The translations under genes were made by a program, and so were the position numbers. A stretch of DNA of 64,000 nucleotides. Source: RGIG2945 sp045540355. GTDB lineage: Bacteria > Bacillota > Clostridia > Oscillospirales > Acutalibacteraceae. Numbering within the stretch: the stretch's first letter is position 1; each line of letters begins with the position of its first letter. The notes under the pieces are model-generated. The model saw only the letters and a program-made list of their open reading frames with translations, had not been told where the DNA came from and made no database searches. Below are positions 8,248-20,600 of the stretch, in pieces. The stretch is from positions 1-64,000 of the forward strand of contig JAZQHB010000056.1 of assembly GCA_045540355.1 (NCBI GenBank), read 5' to 3'.

Positions 8248-9657
8248 TTATGAAATTGTTTCTTGTGTTTTGTCTTTCGTCTTTTCTCTTTTCTTGCTTT
8301 CGGAGGAAATGCCGAGTATTGTTTCAATATTGGATTTGTGAATAAGCATTTCTCTGTGCTTATCTTTCAATGAATAATATTCGGAATATGCCTTTTTCTT
8401 TTTTGCCGTCAATTCTGAATATTCTGAATTTATTGACTTGACGGTAGGCAACTTTTTTAAACCAAGTTCATTAAACTTGTTCTTTGCTGCACGATGTAAA
8501 ATGATTTCACTTTCGTGTTCTGCATAAAACTTTTTTGAATAACCCGATGCTTTATACTTTGCAAAGGTTTCACGAGTGTTGAGATAATTTATAACTTGCT
8601 CACGAAGAACCGTTAATTCATCTATTCGTTTTTCAGAAGTTTTGATTTCTTCACGAAGCCCGTTTACCTTCATAGTCATTTCATCCGCCATTTTTGAAAA
8701 CTCATCATAATCAGCAAATCCGTTTTCTTGCAAATATAAAACAGTCTTTGCCATTTGCTTTAAATTAAAAACTTTTGCCCAATTCTCATATCCTTTTCCT
8801 TTACCTTCAGCGAGTTTCTGCTGAACATCAATGAGAAGATTTGAAGATTTTTGCTTCTGCTTGTTTTTCTTTTCACGATGATTTTTATTACCCCGTATAA
8901 TTGCTTTGATTTCTTCCTCGGAGTAACCTTTACCGAGAGAGCGTAATCGGATATTTTTCTTTTGTCTTGAATTTGAAAAAGTAATATGTTTTCCAAATTT
9001 TATTGAGTAACCTTTGTCTTTCATTTGAGAAATGAAATCATCAAAATCTTTCGGCTTGTTTTTCAAAACCTCGTCAATATCGTTTCTCAATAAATCACGA
9101 AGGGAGGGAACCTTTTGGTATCCCTCCCATTTGTTATATGCAGTATTTCGTCTTTGCGGATTTTCAACAACAGATAAACTATGTTCAATGCAAATCAAAT
9201 CACTCAACCTTGCAACATCTTTTGAAATGAAAAATTTATCTCTGAATTTTCGTTTGCAATCAAGAGTAGTCGAGTTGAAATAAATGTGATTATGAATATG
9301 AGCTTTATCCGTGTGAGTACATACTATAAATGCGTGTTTACCTTTTAAAAATCGTTCTGCAAATTCATATCCGATTTTGTGAGCTTCTTCGGGTGTAATC
9401 TCATTAGGTTTAAATGATTGGCGGACTTGATAAGCTAAAATATCGTTTTTTTGTTTTCTGCCCGTTAAGGAATGATATTGTTTTTTGGATAATACAAATT
9501 CTGAAACAACGGTATGAGGATCGCAGGCAAAAGATGATACAAGTTTTCCGTTTTCTGTCTTTTGCGGGTTCATTCCGTAATCTGTTCTGTTGCTTATGCT
9601 TTTTGCTATTGTCATTCCTTCATTTTGGTGCATCGCAATAATTTTTGTTACTGCCAT
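8248..9657 (-). CDS. MOBP-type relaxase (MobA/VirD2-like)
   Basis: 469 residues. Relaxases nick oriT and stay covalently bound to the transferred strand. The N-terminal ~170 residues match the Relaxase domain: Tyr27 in the segment NRTDYGMNP is a candidate nucleophile, and the metal-binding histidine motif reads THTDKAHIHNHIYFNST. A basic linker (RGNKNHREKKNKQKQK) and a long coiled-coil C-terminus follow. The ATG directly abuts the stop of the upstream gene. MobC at 10024 is the likely partner at oriT, and VirD4 the coupling protein. Confidence 0.92.
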   Translation of the reverse strand: MAVTKIIAMHQNEGMTIAKSISNRTDYGMNPQKTENGKLVSSFACDPHTVVSEFVLSKKQYHSLTGRKQKNDILAYQVRQSFKPNEITPEEAHKIGYEFAERFLKGKHAFIVCTHTDKAHIHNHIYFNSTTLDCKRKFRDKFFISKDVARLSDLICIEHSLSVVENPQRRNTAYNKWEGYQKVPSLRDLLRNDIDEVLKNKPKDFDDFISQMKDKGYSIKFGKHITFSNSRQKKNIRLRSLGKGYSEEEIKAIIRGNKNHREKKNKQKQKSSNLLIDVQQKLAEGKGKGYENWAKVFNLKQMAKTVLYLQENGFADYDEFSKMADEMTMKVNGLREEIKTSEKRIDELTVLREQVINYLNTRETFAKYKASGYSKKFYAEHESEIILHRAAKNKFNELGLKKLPTVKSINSEYSELTAKKKKAYSEYYSLKDKHREMLIHKSNIETILGISSESKKREKTKDKTQETIS

Positions 9658-9966
9658 TTAATAAACCTTTGCAGTCAGCCATTCTTTGAAAAGAATGAAT
9701 TTTGATAACACCCAAGTTGCGAACATCGGTATTCCCCAAGGGCTTAACAAGTACGCAAGAAGCAAAACGAGCAACCCATCTTTAACAGTTTCGGTTATCA
9801 GAACAAAGATACCGACTATAAGAAGTATCAATGCGATGATACAGAATATCCAAGCGGCAATTCCGATAAGCACAGAAAAGATTCCTATGAGGATTGTGAG
9901 CAAGAGCCATAAAGGTGCAAGAATAATTTTCAAAAGGAGTTTACCGATAAATCCTAAAACTTTCAT
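9658..9966 (-). CDS. Small membrane protein, CD1845-like
   Basis: 102 residues, almost entirely hydrophobic, with three to four membrane helices (MKVLGFIGKLLLKIILAPLW, LTILIGIFSVLIGIAAWIF, LLVLLLAYLLSPWGIPM). The pattern and its place between MobC and the relaxase fit the CD1845 family of Tn1549-like elements. The ATG has CGGAGG eight bases upstream. Role in transfer is unknown. Confidence 0.65.
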   Translation of the reverse strand: MKVLGFIGKLLLKIILAPLWLLLTILIGIFSVLIGIAAWIFCIIALILLIVGIFVLITETVKDGLLVLLLAYLLSPWGIPMFATWVLSKFILFKEWLTAKVY

Positions 9967-10023
9967 AACAAAACCTCCGTTTCATCTTTATGTTACTGCA
10001 AGGAATAAATCCTTGCAAGGATG

Positions 10024-10359
10024 TCACTCCAGCACAGATAATTTTTTGAGTATCAAATCAGTTTTACTCCAAATTTCTTCTTGAAAGTTTTGAATCTCTT
10101 TGATTTCATTCTCATAAATTCTATTAGTGGAATTTACTTTTTTTGCAATCTGATTTATGTTGTTGCTTGCCCTACGGAGCAAAGAAATGAGTTCGCTGAT
10201 TTCGGGAATATCGAGATTTATAACATAACCGTCAATAGCCATTTTTCGGAGGTAAGCACTCATATTCTGAACACCAAACAAATTCATTTTATATTTTATC
10301 AGTTTTAGTTCATCATCGTTAAGACGAAAGATAAAGCGGTAATTTCTTCTCTCACTCAA
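10024..10359 (-). CDS. mobC: MobC-like relaxosome accessory protein
   Basis: About 111 residues. Ribbon-helix-helix type N-terminus (RRNYRFIFRLNDDELKLIKYKM, ...NMSAYLRKMAIDG) and the typical MobC C-terminus (RRASNNINQIAKKVNST). MobC proteins bind oriT and assist the relaxase. I place the start at TTG 10359, one base after the upstream gene's TGA and with AGCAGG ahead of it; an ATG at 10428 would overlap that gene by 68 bases and has no better site. Confidence 0.8.
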   Translation of the reverse strand: MSERRNYRFIFRLNDDELKLIKYKMNLFGVQNMSAYLRKMAIDGYVINLDIPEISELISLLRRASNNINQIAKKVNSTNRIYENEIKEIQNFQEEIWSKTDLILKKLSVLE

Positions 10360-10360
10360 A

Positions 10361-11659
10361 TCACAATACCTGCTCTTTCTTCTTTGGAGCAGAAGATATT
10401 GGAACAACATTTTCTTTTGCAGATTCAAGTTTCTTCAAAACAGACGGTTTTCTTTCTTCTTCCATTTTCTTGACCTGCTTTATGAAAATGTCGGTAAGAC
10501 CGGGATTTACTCTGTCAACAACGAGAGATAAATCAATCTTTTCTTTAACATCATTCGGGCGAACAGATTTTGCCCAAGCCTTATTTTCAGGAGTTATTCT
10601 TTTATCCCAATCTTTAACAATAACGGTCAGAGCAAGAATTTTCTTTACACGGTCAATACCAAAATTTTCAACAACCTTTTTCGCACCTTCGGGATCGAGC
10701 TTGTTGTTTGAAAAATTATCGCTGATAGCTGTTTCAATGGCTGTCTTACACATTCCGTCTACTCTTGATGAAAGTCTGAAAGCAGAAACTTCGCCTAGTT
10801 TACTCGCTTCATCAAAAGGCTTTTCATAAAGCGGATATTTTTTTAAGTCATTATACGGAATAGCCTGTATATTACCGTCAAGCATAAAGAAGATTTCAGG
10901 GTCTTTATAGAGTTTTGAAAATTTTTCGATTTGCTCAGGTGTTAGAGAGCAAAAATCTTCATTACCAAGACCTACAACAAGAAATGTACCCGTAATAATA
11001 TCATAGATGTTATCTTCTGCATCTCGCAAAGCACGGTTTAATTTTGACCCGTTTATTTTTCCTTCGTCATTACATATAATTCCAACAGAATCTTCAAACG
11101 GATATATTGCTTCAATATCTCCGCCTACCTGCTTCTGCAAACTTTCAAGACCGCACGGTATCGTTTCAACTGATGGACTTTCTCCCGGATTAACAACGAG
11201 AACTGTCATTTTTTGAATACTGCTTAAATGTTTATCGAGCTGTTCCCTCTCATAAGCATACACATAAAAATTGTAGTCGTGAATATCGGGGTTTAATCGA
11301 AGAATATAGCTATATTTTTCCGTGTCGGCTCTGAACCCGTATTCGGTTGTGTAATTTCCCTCAAAAGCACTTTCGGGGTTAGTTCGACAATATGCAGAAA
11401 GTGAACTTCTGTCCATAAAAACTTTCCCGTATTCTTTATCGAATCGGAGTGCATTTACAAAAGAATCAAACTCTCTCGAAAACTCTTTCGTTTTCAATTC
11501 AGAGTTATGTTCTTCCCAAGTGGTAAAAAAACTTTTTCCGTCTTTTGAAAAGTCACCACGGAGATAACCTATAAATCCGCTGTCAGCTAATATCTTATTA
11601 GATTGAGAATACGAATAGTCTTTTTCAATCGTGGTAAAAGGTCTGATTGATATTTCCAT
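10361..11659 (-). CDS. DUF3846/DUF3849 multidomain ICE protein with C-terminal PSVL tag
   Basis: 432 residues. An N-terminal domain (residues 1-150) is followed by a DUF3846-like segment (MTVLVVNPGESPSVETI to GTFLVVG, ~155-245) and a DUF3849-like segment (YPLYEKPFDEASKLGEV to VIVKDWDKRITPENKAWA, ~285-385). The tail reads RKPSVLKKLESAK and ends KKKEQVL, a motif shared with the two upstream large proteins. The ATG immediately follows the helicase stop, so translation is coupled. Enzymatic function is unknown. Confidence 0.75.
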   Translation of the reverse strand: MEISIRPFTTIEKDYSYSQSNKILADSGFIGYLRGDFSKDGKSFFTTWEEHNSELKTKEFSREFDSFVNALRFDKEYGKVFMDRSSLSAYCRTNPESAFEGNYTTEYGFRADTEKYSYILRLNPDIHDYNFYVYAYEREQLDKHLSSIQKMTVLVVNPGESPSVETIPCGLESLQKQVGGDIEAIYPFEDSVGIICNDEGKINGSKLNRALRDAEDNIYDIITGTFLVVGLGNEDFCSLTPEQIEKFSKLYKDPEIFFMLDGNIQAIPYNDLKKYPLYEKPFDEASKLGEVSAFRLSSRVDGMCKTAIETAISDNFSNNKLDPEGAKKVVENFGIDRVKKILALTVIVKDWDKRITPENKAWAKSVRPNDVKEKIDLSLVVDRVNPGLTDIFIKQVKKMEEERKPSVLKKLESAKENVVPISSAPKKKEQVL

Positions 11660-14600
11660 TTATAACACTTCCTCTCTTTTTGTTGTTTTACTTATTTTCT
11701 TATCGCTCATAGCTTTGCTCTGTGCCTGTGCATCTTTCAGCTTATCAAGAACAGAAGGTCTGCTGCTTTTAGCTACAATTTGATCGGGTGATATTTCACC
11801 CTTGTCTGCAAGGTTGAGTAAAGTATCAAGCTCGGTAAGACGGGCAACCTTTTCGGTCAATTCTTGTTCGTGTGGGAAAGGTTTACCAACCTCGGATTGT
11901 GCAGCATCTCTCTGTTTGTAAAGGTCATCAAGATACTGCCGTGCATCTTCCAATCTCTTGTCAAGATTTCCGAGTGTATTGTCAATACGGGTAATATTAC
12001 CCCTTGCATCCGTACCTAGAGCCGTCTTATGCGACATTTCACCACGCAGAGTAAGTTCGTGCTTTTGCTCAAATGCGTTATATGAAGCATACATATCAAA
12101 ACCTCGGTATTTACCGATTAAAACAGGTTCTTTTGTCTTTACATCTCTTAAAGTATCAAGTAAAGCCGCACCCGCATTTTCTTTGTCCGTAAGTTTATCA
12201 CCACGAACTTCCATACCGATAAATCCTTCAATGGGTAAAGGATATTTTGCAAGAGTTGCCTTGTCAGCTTCAAATCCCTTAATGTAGCCTTTGAAGCTTT
12301 CAATAGTCTGTGGGAAATATCTCAAAAGATTATCTTCAAGACGGTATTGGTTGCTTTGGTGTTCAGCCTTCATAACCTTCAGCTTTGAAACATCAACATC
12401 CAAATCCATTCGTTCCTTTATTCGGGGGTCACCTGCACAAAGAGCCTTAATTTCAGCATAAGACAATGCCGCTTCGTCAACATCTTCGCAGGAACGCACG
12501 GGAGATTTTGAGGTCATAATCTGTGAAATGAATTTTTGCTTGTTTTCAATCGTCTGCCACAAATATGCGTCGAATGTACCTTCGGTTACATATCTGCAAA
12601 CGTGAACTTTTGGATTCATATTGCCTTGTCGCTCAATTCTGCCTTTTCGCTGAATAAGGTCACGGGGTCGCCAAGGGCAATCCAAATCGTGAAGTGCAAT
12701 AAGCCTGTCCTGAACATTAGTGCCTGCACCCATCTTTTGAGTTGAGCCAATAAGCACACGGACTTGACCGTTTCGTACCTTTCCGAAAAGGTCATGTTTT
12801 TTTGCTTCGGTGTCTGCATCGTGAATAAATGCAATCTGTTCAGGCGGCATACCGTTTGCAATTAACTTATCACGAATATCATCATAGATGGTGAACGGAC
12901 GGTCTGCCGTTTCTTCTGCCGATTCCGTTAAAACTTCAAGTTTTGTTTTACCTGATGTTTTACCTTTCGGAGTTGAGATGTCACAGAATACGAGCTGTGT
13001 CAGTTTGTCTGCTTCACCGTCACGCCAATACTGAAGAATGTTTTTAACGCATTGATTGACCTTTGTTGTTTCCTCATCGGGGAGCAAGGGACTGATTATT
13101 CGTTGGTCAAGACCAAGTTTTCTGCCGTCAGAAGTAATTTTTAGCATATTATCTTCCGAAGGGTCAACAGCTCCGCTGTGTACCTTTGAAGCTCGCTCGG
13201 AAAGTAGTTTAACCATTTCTTGCTGTGTTTCCGTAGGCTTACTTACGCAATTATGGTACTCAACTTCGGGAGTGGGAAGATTTAATTGGTCTGCTGTTTT
13301 GATGTCAGCAACTTCCTTAAACATATTCATAAGTTCGGGGAGATTGAAAAATTTTGCAAATCTTGTTCTTGCTCGGTATCCCGTACCTTCGGGAGCAAGT
13401 TCAAGAGCCGTTGTTGTTTCACCAAATCGTGATGCCCAACAGTCAAAGTGTCCCATTCCCATTTCCTGCAAACGGTCATACTGCAAGTATCTTTGAATTG
13501 TAAACATCTCTGTCATCGAGTTTGAAATCGGAGTACCCGTAGCAAATATGACACCCCGATTTTCTGTTATTTCGTCAAGATAACGGCATTTCAGAAACAT
13601 ATCCATTGATTTTTGTGCTTCGCTTGTTGAAAGACCTGCTACATTCCTCATTTTTGTGTAAATGAACAAATTTTTGAACATATCCGATTCGTCAACAAAT
13701 ATACGGTCAACACCGAGCTGTTCAAAGGTAACAACATCATCTTTCTTGTGGTCAGCTCGCATCTTTTCAAGCCTTATTTCAAGTTTCTTTTTTGTAATTT
13801 CCAACTGCTTTACCGAGAAATGGTCACCGTTATTGCTTTTCATTTCAGTAATACCCGAAGTGATTTCTGCTATTTCTTCTCTCAAAAGTCTTTCTTGTCT
13901 TTCAAAAGATATGGGGATTTTTTCAAACTGTGAGTGACCTATGATAACTGCATCGTAATCACCCGTAGCAATCCTTGCACAGAATTTCTTGCGGTTGGCA
14001 GGCTGAAAATCTTTCTTGGTGGTAACAAGTATGTTCGCAGAGGGATAGAGTGAAAGAAACTCGGTTGCCCATTGGTCTGTCAAATGGTTCGGAACAACAA
14101 CCATAGATTTACTGCAAAGACCGAGCCTTTTCAGCTCCATAGCAGAGGCTACCATTTCAAAAGTTTTACCGGCGCCGACTTCGTGAGCCAAAAGAGTGTT
14201 ACCGCCGTAAAGAACATGAGCAACTGCGTTTTTCTGATGTTCTCGCAATTCAATGGCGGGGTTCATACCCGAAAATGTAATGTGACTTCCGTCAAATTCT
14301 CGTGGACGGATACAGTTCATTTCTTCATTGTATTGCTTAACAAGTGCCTGCCTTCTGTCGGGATCTTTCCAAATCCAATCTCTGAAAGCATCTTTTATGA
14401 GCTGTTGTTTCTGTGCTGCAAGAGTTGTTTCTTTGATATTCAGCACTCGTTTCTCTTTACCATCTTCATAAATCACATCAAAAACTCTTGAATCACGGAG
14501 ATTAAGAGAATCTTCAAGAATTTCATAAGCACTTTTTCGTTTAGTGCCGTAGGTGGTGCGTGCCGCTATATCTTTATCGCTTATGTTTGTTTTACCTTCA

Positions 14601-17600
14601 ATTCTCCATTCAGCAGTAACGGGAGAATATTTTACTGTGACATAGTCTTGTAATCTGTACGGAGTTTCAAAAGTTTCCTGCATAAACTGCTGAAAATACG
14701 ATTTGTCAATCCAAGTTGTACCGATACGAACCTCAATATCACTTGCTTCGAGGTCTTTCGGCTGTACCTTTTCAAGTGCATCAACATTGATTTGAAATTC
14801 GGGGTTATTCTCGGCAATCCGCTTTGCCGTGCGTAGCTTCGCACGGACATTACCCGATAAATATTCATCAGCAGTCTGCCAACCATTTGCCCAATTCTCT
14901 CCGTTTTGGTCATAGTCAAAAGAACCCGTTACGGGGTCTTTGAAAATAACCCCTCTTAAACTCTCAACGATTTGCGGGATTTTATCTGCACCGCCCATAA
15001 GCTGTGCCATATATCCGAGGTCAACACAGGCTTTTTCACCTATTGAAACTGCAAGTGCTTCACTTGCCGTATCAACTCTGTCAACGGGATTTCTGTGGCG
15101 GATAGTTCGTTTGGTAAACATATCCGCTTTCCTTTTCAGCTTCTTGTTATCGTCAAGAACTTCCAACGAGCAGAGCAGATAATATGACGAATCACTCTCA
15201 AAAGCCAATCTGTTAGCACGGTCATTTATAAGACCGTATTTCTTTGAAAAGGTATCATACAGATAATTGAGTTCCGCCTGTTTTTCCTTGATTTCATAAT
15301 CGGTAGTTCTTTCATCCATCTGCAATGCAATGAGTTCATTTACACAATTACGCAACCCGACCATTCCTTTAATGCGTTCCTTTGCGGTTGCATTAACATC
15401 AGGGACAGCCATAATACTGTTCTCTCGGTAGTAAACTTCATTGTCAACAACGGTAAAAGAGTAATTTTTCACATCCGGGTCTGCGGGTATGGATTTGGAA
15501 ACCTTAACTTCCGCTTCATCGCTCAAATCCGTTATCTGTGCTTCGGTATATGTACCGCCGATGTTTTGAACAGCATAAGCAAGCTGTGTTGAAAGAGATA
15601 AATCCTCATACGGTTCTACGGTGTAATCCATACCGTGAGCTGTGCTTCTTTCTGTTTCTCTGCCCATAACCATTTCGGGATTATCAAGGAAATATCGGTT
15701 GACTGCATAGCCTTGTTCATTTGTTCCGAGAGCTACCCAGTCGGGTTCTATGGCAATGGGACTTTCTCTTTTCTGAAGAAAGATAATATCCGAAACAACC
15801 TCTGTGTTTGCATTAACTTTAAAAGCATTATTCGGTAAACGGATAGCACCGAGCAGGTCTGCCCGTTGAGCAAGATACTTTCTCACTTCCTGATTCTTTG
15901 AATCCATCGTGTGACGGGAAGTAATGAAAGCAACAACACCGCCGGGACGGACCTGGTCAAGTGCTTTGGCAAAAAAGTAGTTATGAATATTAAAACCGAG
16001 CTTGTTGAAAGCACGGTCATTAACCTTATACTGTCCGAAAGGCACATTTCCGATTGCGACATCGTAAAAGTCTTTTCGATCTGTTGTTTCAAATCCACCG
16101 ATAGTAATATCGGCTTTGGGATAAAGCTGCTTTGCAATTCTGCCCGTAAGACTGTCAAGCTCAACGCCGTAGAGCCTTGAATCTTTCATCTCATCGGGGA
16201 GCATACCGAAGAAATTACCGATACCCATTGAAGGCTCAAGGATATTACCTTTGGTAAATCCCATATTTGCAAGAGCATCATACATAGCTTTGATAACTGT
16301 GGGACTTGTGTAATGTGAGTTCAGAACAGTTCCTCTTGCAGCTTCGTATTCTTCGGGCGAAAGTGCAACAATAAGCTCCTTGTATTCATCTGCCCAATTC
16401 TCTTTTGTTTCATCAAAGGCTTCGGGCAAACCGCCCCAACCGACATAACGGGATAAAACCTCTTGTTCTTCGGGAGTTGCATTTCTTCCTTCAAATTCAA
16501 GTTCTTTCAGCAGATTTATGGCATCCATATTCATACGAAATTTTGCTTTTGCTCCGCCTTCACCGAGATGTTCATCAGTTATATGAAAATTATCTCTTAC
16601 AAACGTTTCTTCAGGTGTTTCGGGTTCTGTTGTTTTGATAGTTTGCAGAACAACATCATAAGGCAAACCGTTTTCAACGGCGGGATAAACGGTATCTGTT
16701 TCAACTGAATATTCGGTTGTTTCCGTAGGCGATTCTTCCCGTCTGCTCCACCAATCAACCTCTGTTGCCATAATCTCGGCAAACTTTTTTTCCTCATTGA
16801 GGGTAAGTTCAGAATGTTGTTCCAAGAACGGCAGAAGAATATCAAGACCTCTGCGGTGTTCCGCAATCTGCTGATTACAGTATTCTTCACCTTGCTTTTT
16901 CCATTCCGCAACCATAAATGAATCGGGAGATATAATATAGTTAAGGTTATTCCGAATATGAGCAATCAAGTCACCTTCGCCGTCACCGATATCAAATCTG
17001 CCCGTATAGGTGAAATCTTCACCGTCAATAACAGCATCTATTCTGAAATCTGTTTTGTGATACCAGCCTATCTCTTTTTCGTTTCGTTCTCTGTGCTGTT
17101 TCTCATCAAGCACACCGAGAAGTCTGTTGCCGAGAGCAAAGGATAAGTCTGTAAATCTGTCATTGAGCTGCTTGTCATAGAACGCAGGATGTTCGGAAAA
17201 TCCGATAGTGAGCCTCAAGCTGTCAGGCTTTATTTCTACTACATCAGATACTTCGGGAGCAGATTTTGCCTGCGGATATTGTTCAAGAAGCCTTGCGAAG
17301 CTTTCTCTGCTTTCAGCTCTGCTGATGGGATAAACAAGAGTTGTATCTCTCATTCGGATATCGTGTTCTCCGATAGCTTCAATGACAAACGGTGTGTTAT
17401 CTTCAAGATATATAACATCTCCGACATTGTACGGGAATTCGGGTTCGGAAGTTTCTTTGACAACTGCATTTTCAGATGCAATTCTGTTCTTTATTTCATC
17501 TAAATCCGCAAGTGCTTCTTCTTCGGTATCAAACCAGTGTGTAAGGTTATCATCAGCAATATAGAAATCGTTGATTTCATTATCGTAAACTGCGAATTTA

Positions 17601-20600
17601 TCCCCCTCATAGGGTACGAAAATTTCGTGAATTTCAAACCTTTCCGGCAAAGAAACAGACTGTTCGGATTTTACGGTAAAATTACCCGAATCAAGATATT
17701 TTTCAAATTCTTCTCTGCTCATTTCAACCGCATCCTGCTCGGGAAGGTCGGGAAATGTGTAGTAGATGTAATCTTCCGTTACATCTTCGATCTGAAAAAC
17801 GGTTGAAGGCTCATCGTTATCCCACACCGTAACTATTTCATCACCAATGGAATAGCTTTGCCCTGCAGGCGTTGTAAAAGTTGTTGTTACATCATTCATC
17901 ACTTGCTGAATGAACGGAGCATTTTCCAATGCTTCGGGGTCAACTACTTCACCGTTTACTATTCCGTGTTCGGCAAGATTTTCACGAATGGCAACAGGGT
18001 CAATATCATCAAAGTTGTCATATTCCTCTGTTTCATAAGTATGTGTTCTGACAGATTCATCGTATGACGGTAATCTGTACTGATTTCTTTCACCGTTGGT
18101 TATACCTGAAACAATAACATTGAAATGCTCACGAAGTTTCTCGACATTCTGTTCAAGTCTGTGAGAGGGTATTCCGCACATAGGCACGGTTCCCATTTCA
18201 GGAATATATCTTGTTGTGGCAATCAATCCGAGCTGTTCAACTGCAATTTCGGCATCTTCACCGTACATTTCAAAGAAATCACCGACTTGAAACAGAATAA
18301 CATCATCGGGGTTATCAGCAATAATATCCGCAACCTCATCAAAATATGATGATTTTGACGGTGCGTTTTCCTCTATCTTCGGTAACGGTTCAAGCGGTGC
18401 ATCTTTTCCGTAAACGGAATATCTGCCCTCTAAATATGCCGTCATATCTTCAAAGCCTTTTTTGCGATACTCATAATATCTGTCATCGGGTTTTGTTTCG
18501 TTCCATACGGGGAGCATCATATCGTTATATATCTCTCTGACCCTTACGGGGTCTGTGAGCTGTTGCTGTATTGTTTTTACATTCTCCCAATAATGAACAG
18601 CATCATTGTCTGGAAACGGCTTATTTTCATTAACGCCGAAAAAGAAACTGTGAATACTCGCTGCCAATATATGCCTTTCGTAATCCGGCATATTTTCTTT
18701 GTCTTTCACAGACAAGAATCTGTCAGCCTTAATAAGTTCCGCAATGCGTTTGCTTGCTTTTTTCCAAGGCAACTGAATTTCTGCATAAGGCTTGCCAATA
18801 TCACCGTGTCCGAACTTTATACCTTTTGAGGTATATTCAAGATTGTCATTTCCGCTATATGACCCGCTGTATTCTCCGTGCATTTTGCGTAGATATTTCA
18901 TTCGTTCATCGGGGTCGTGATGTGTAACGAAATACGAATATACTTCCAAACGATATTCCGCAGTTTTTCTTTGAGATAAAACATTGTCAATTTCATCTTG
19001 TGAAATATACATCTTATGTTCGGGTTCATAGCTTCTGTCGGCCGAGAAAACAAGTTTTTCAGCCTGCATATCTTTAAGGCGGTCAAGAAGTTCTTGCGGT
19101 CTGTAAAATCTGAAACGAAGTATGTCGCTGTTCTGCTTGTATGCAGTCAAAAACAATTCCATTTCAGCAATTATTGTTTTCAGTTTCTGCGGATTATTGA
19201 GATATTCAAACAGCACCTGTGTTTCTTCGGGATAACCTTTTCTTAAATCCCTTATAGCACTAACGGTAGGAATAAGATTAAGACTTTTTCCTTCCTCTGA
19301 AAAATCCGCTGTCATATACAGTAATCTATCCGCAACATCTTTTGCCTCAAAATTTTCTGCACGGTCTATTTCTCGTTGAGGCATATATTTACCTTCATCG
19401 AGAAGTTCTTTTATTCTCTCCGCCGCCTGTACCCAAGTAAGGGTTGTTGCATAAGGTTTATTCGCTGTTTCACCATCTGCAATCTGAATACCGCCAATGC
19501 TGTACCACATAGCATATTTACGCCCGTTCACATAAAAGCCTGCGCCGTTAGTTTTATAATGTTCAGCGAGAAAAACGGCATTTTCTTCAAGCTGTTTACC
19601 TTTCATAAAATGAGCACATATCTTTATTCGGCTTTCTTCATCATTTGAACCAAGTCGCAGAGCTTCATCAATTACATCTTGTGAAAGAGTGTTTGTAAAA
19701 GAAAAAACGGAGGGCAAAATGCTCTCCGTTTCGTCTATCAATCGGATTTGTTCAGCTTCGGAAGCAAACAGACTTAACTGTTCGCCTTGCTGACTATCAA
19801 AAGTTAGCTGTATATCAGTTCTTTCAGCACTATTTCCTCGGCTGTCTGATGAATGCTGTTCATCAACTGCACCCACTTCATTTGGTCTTTCGCTTTCAGT
19901 TCCTCGGTCACTCCGTACTGCTTCATCAACTGTGAAAGAAGCAGCTCCATGCGGCTTGTTGCCGATTCTTCCACTTCGTGAAGGTGGTCGTACAGTTTCT
20001 CCGACAGGGTAAGATGATTCCACAGTATCGGGTTGTGTTCCTTTAGATACGCTTTTCTCATCTTGCCGTACTTGCCGAGAGGTTTCTTCTCGCTGTCCTT
20101 CAATTTGAGGTTCGGAATGAGATAATCCCCGTTCTGTCTGTAAGTGATCTCTGCCATAATCTTTGCTCCTTTCCTTTTCAAAGGTTCGTATTGTGATTTC
20201 AATTTGCCTTAAAACATCTTCGGCACATTCGCTTACCGCCGAGCCGAGAACCGCAACCGTTCCGGGGGTATTGAAATCAAAGACACTCAAAAAATCTTCG
20301 TGTTCAAAATACCCATCGGGGTCAAGTCCGCATCGGGAGAGCAGAGCGTATGTTGTACTGACTACACCTGCGTTTCGGAAAGCCATACCGATGTTATCTT
20401 CATCATACTCTTCCAAAAAAGAATCGTCAACGATGCCGATTATCGTTCTTTTATGATTATTCCAAAACTCATCAACGAGCTGTGCTGCAATACTTTCAAG
20501 CTGAACGGAAATTCCGCTGTTTTCCGAAACATCATATTTTCCCGAAAGAGCTGACATTACTGCTTGCTCGTTTTCATCGGTAAGAATCCATTGGTTTACA

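Noticed and set aside
7887..8327. Longer 146-residue version of the gene at 7887
   Set aside because: The extension runs through the relaxase terminator and coding end; ATG 8144 has an ideal ribosome site.
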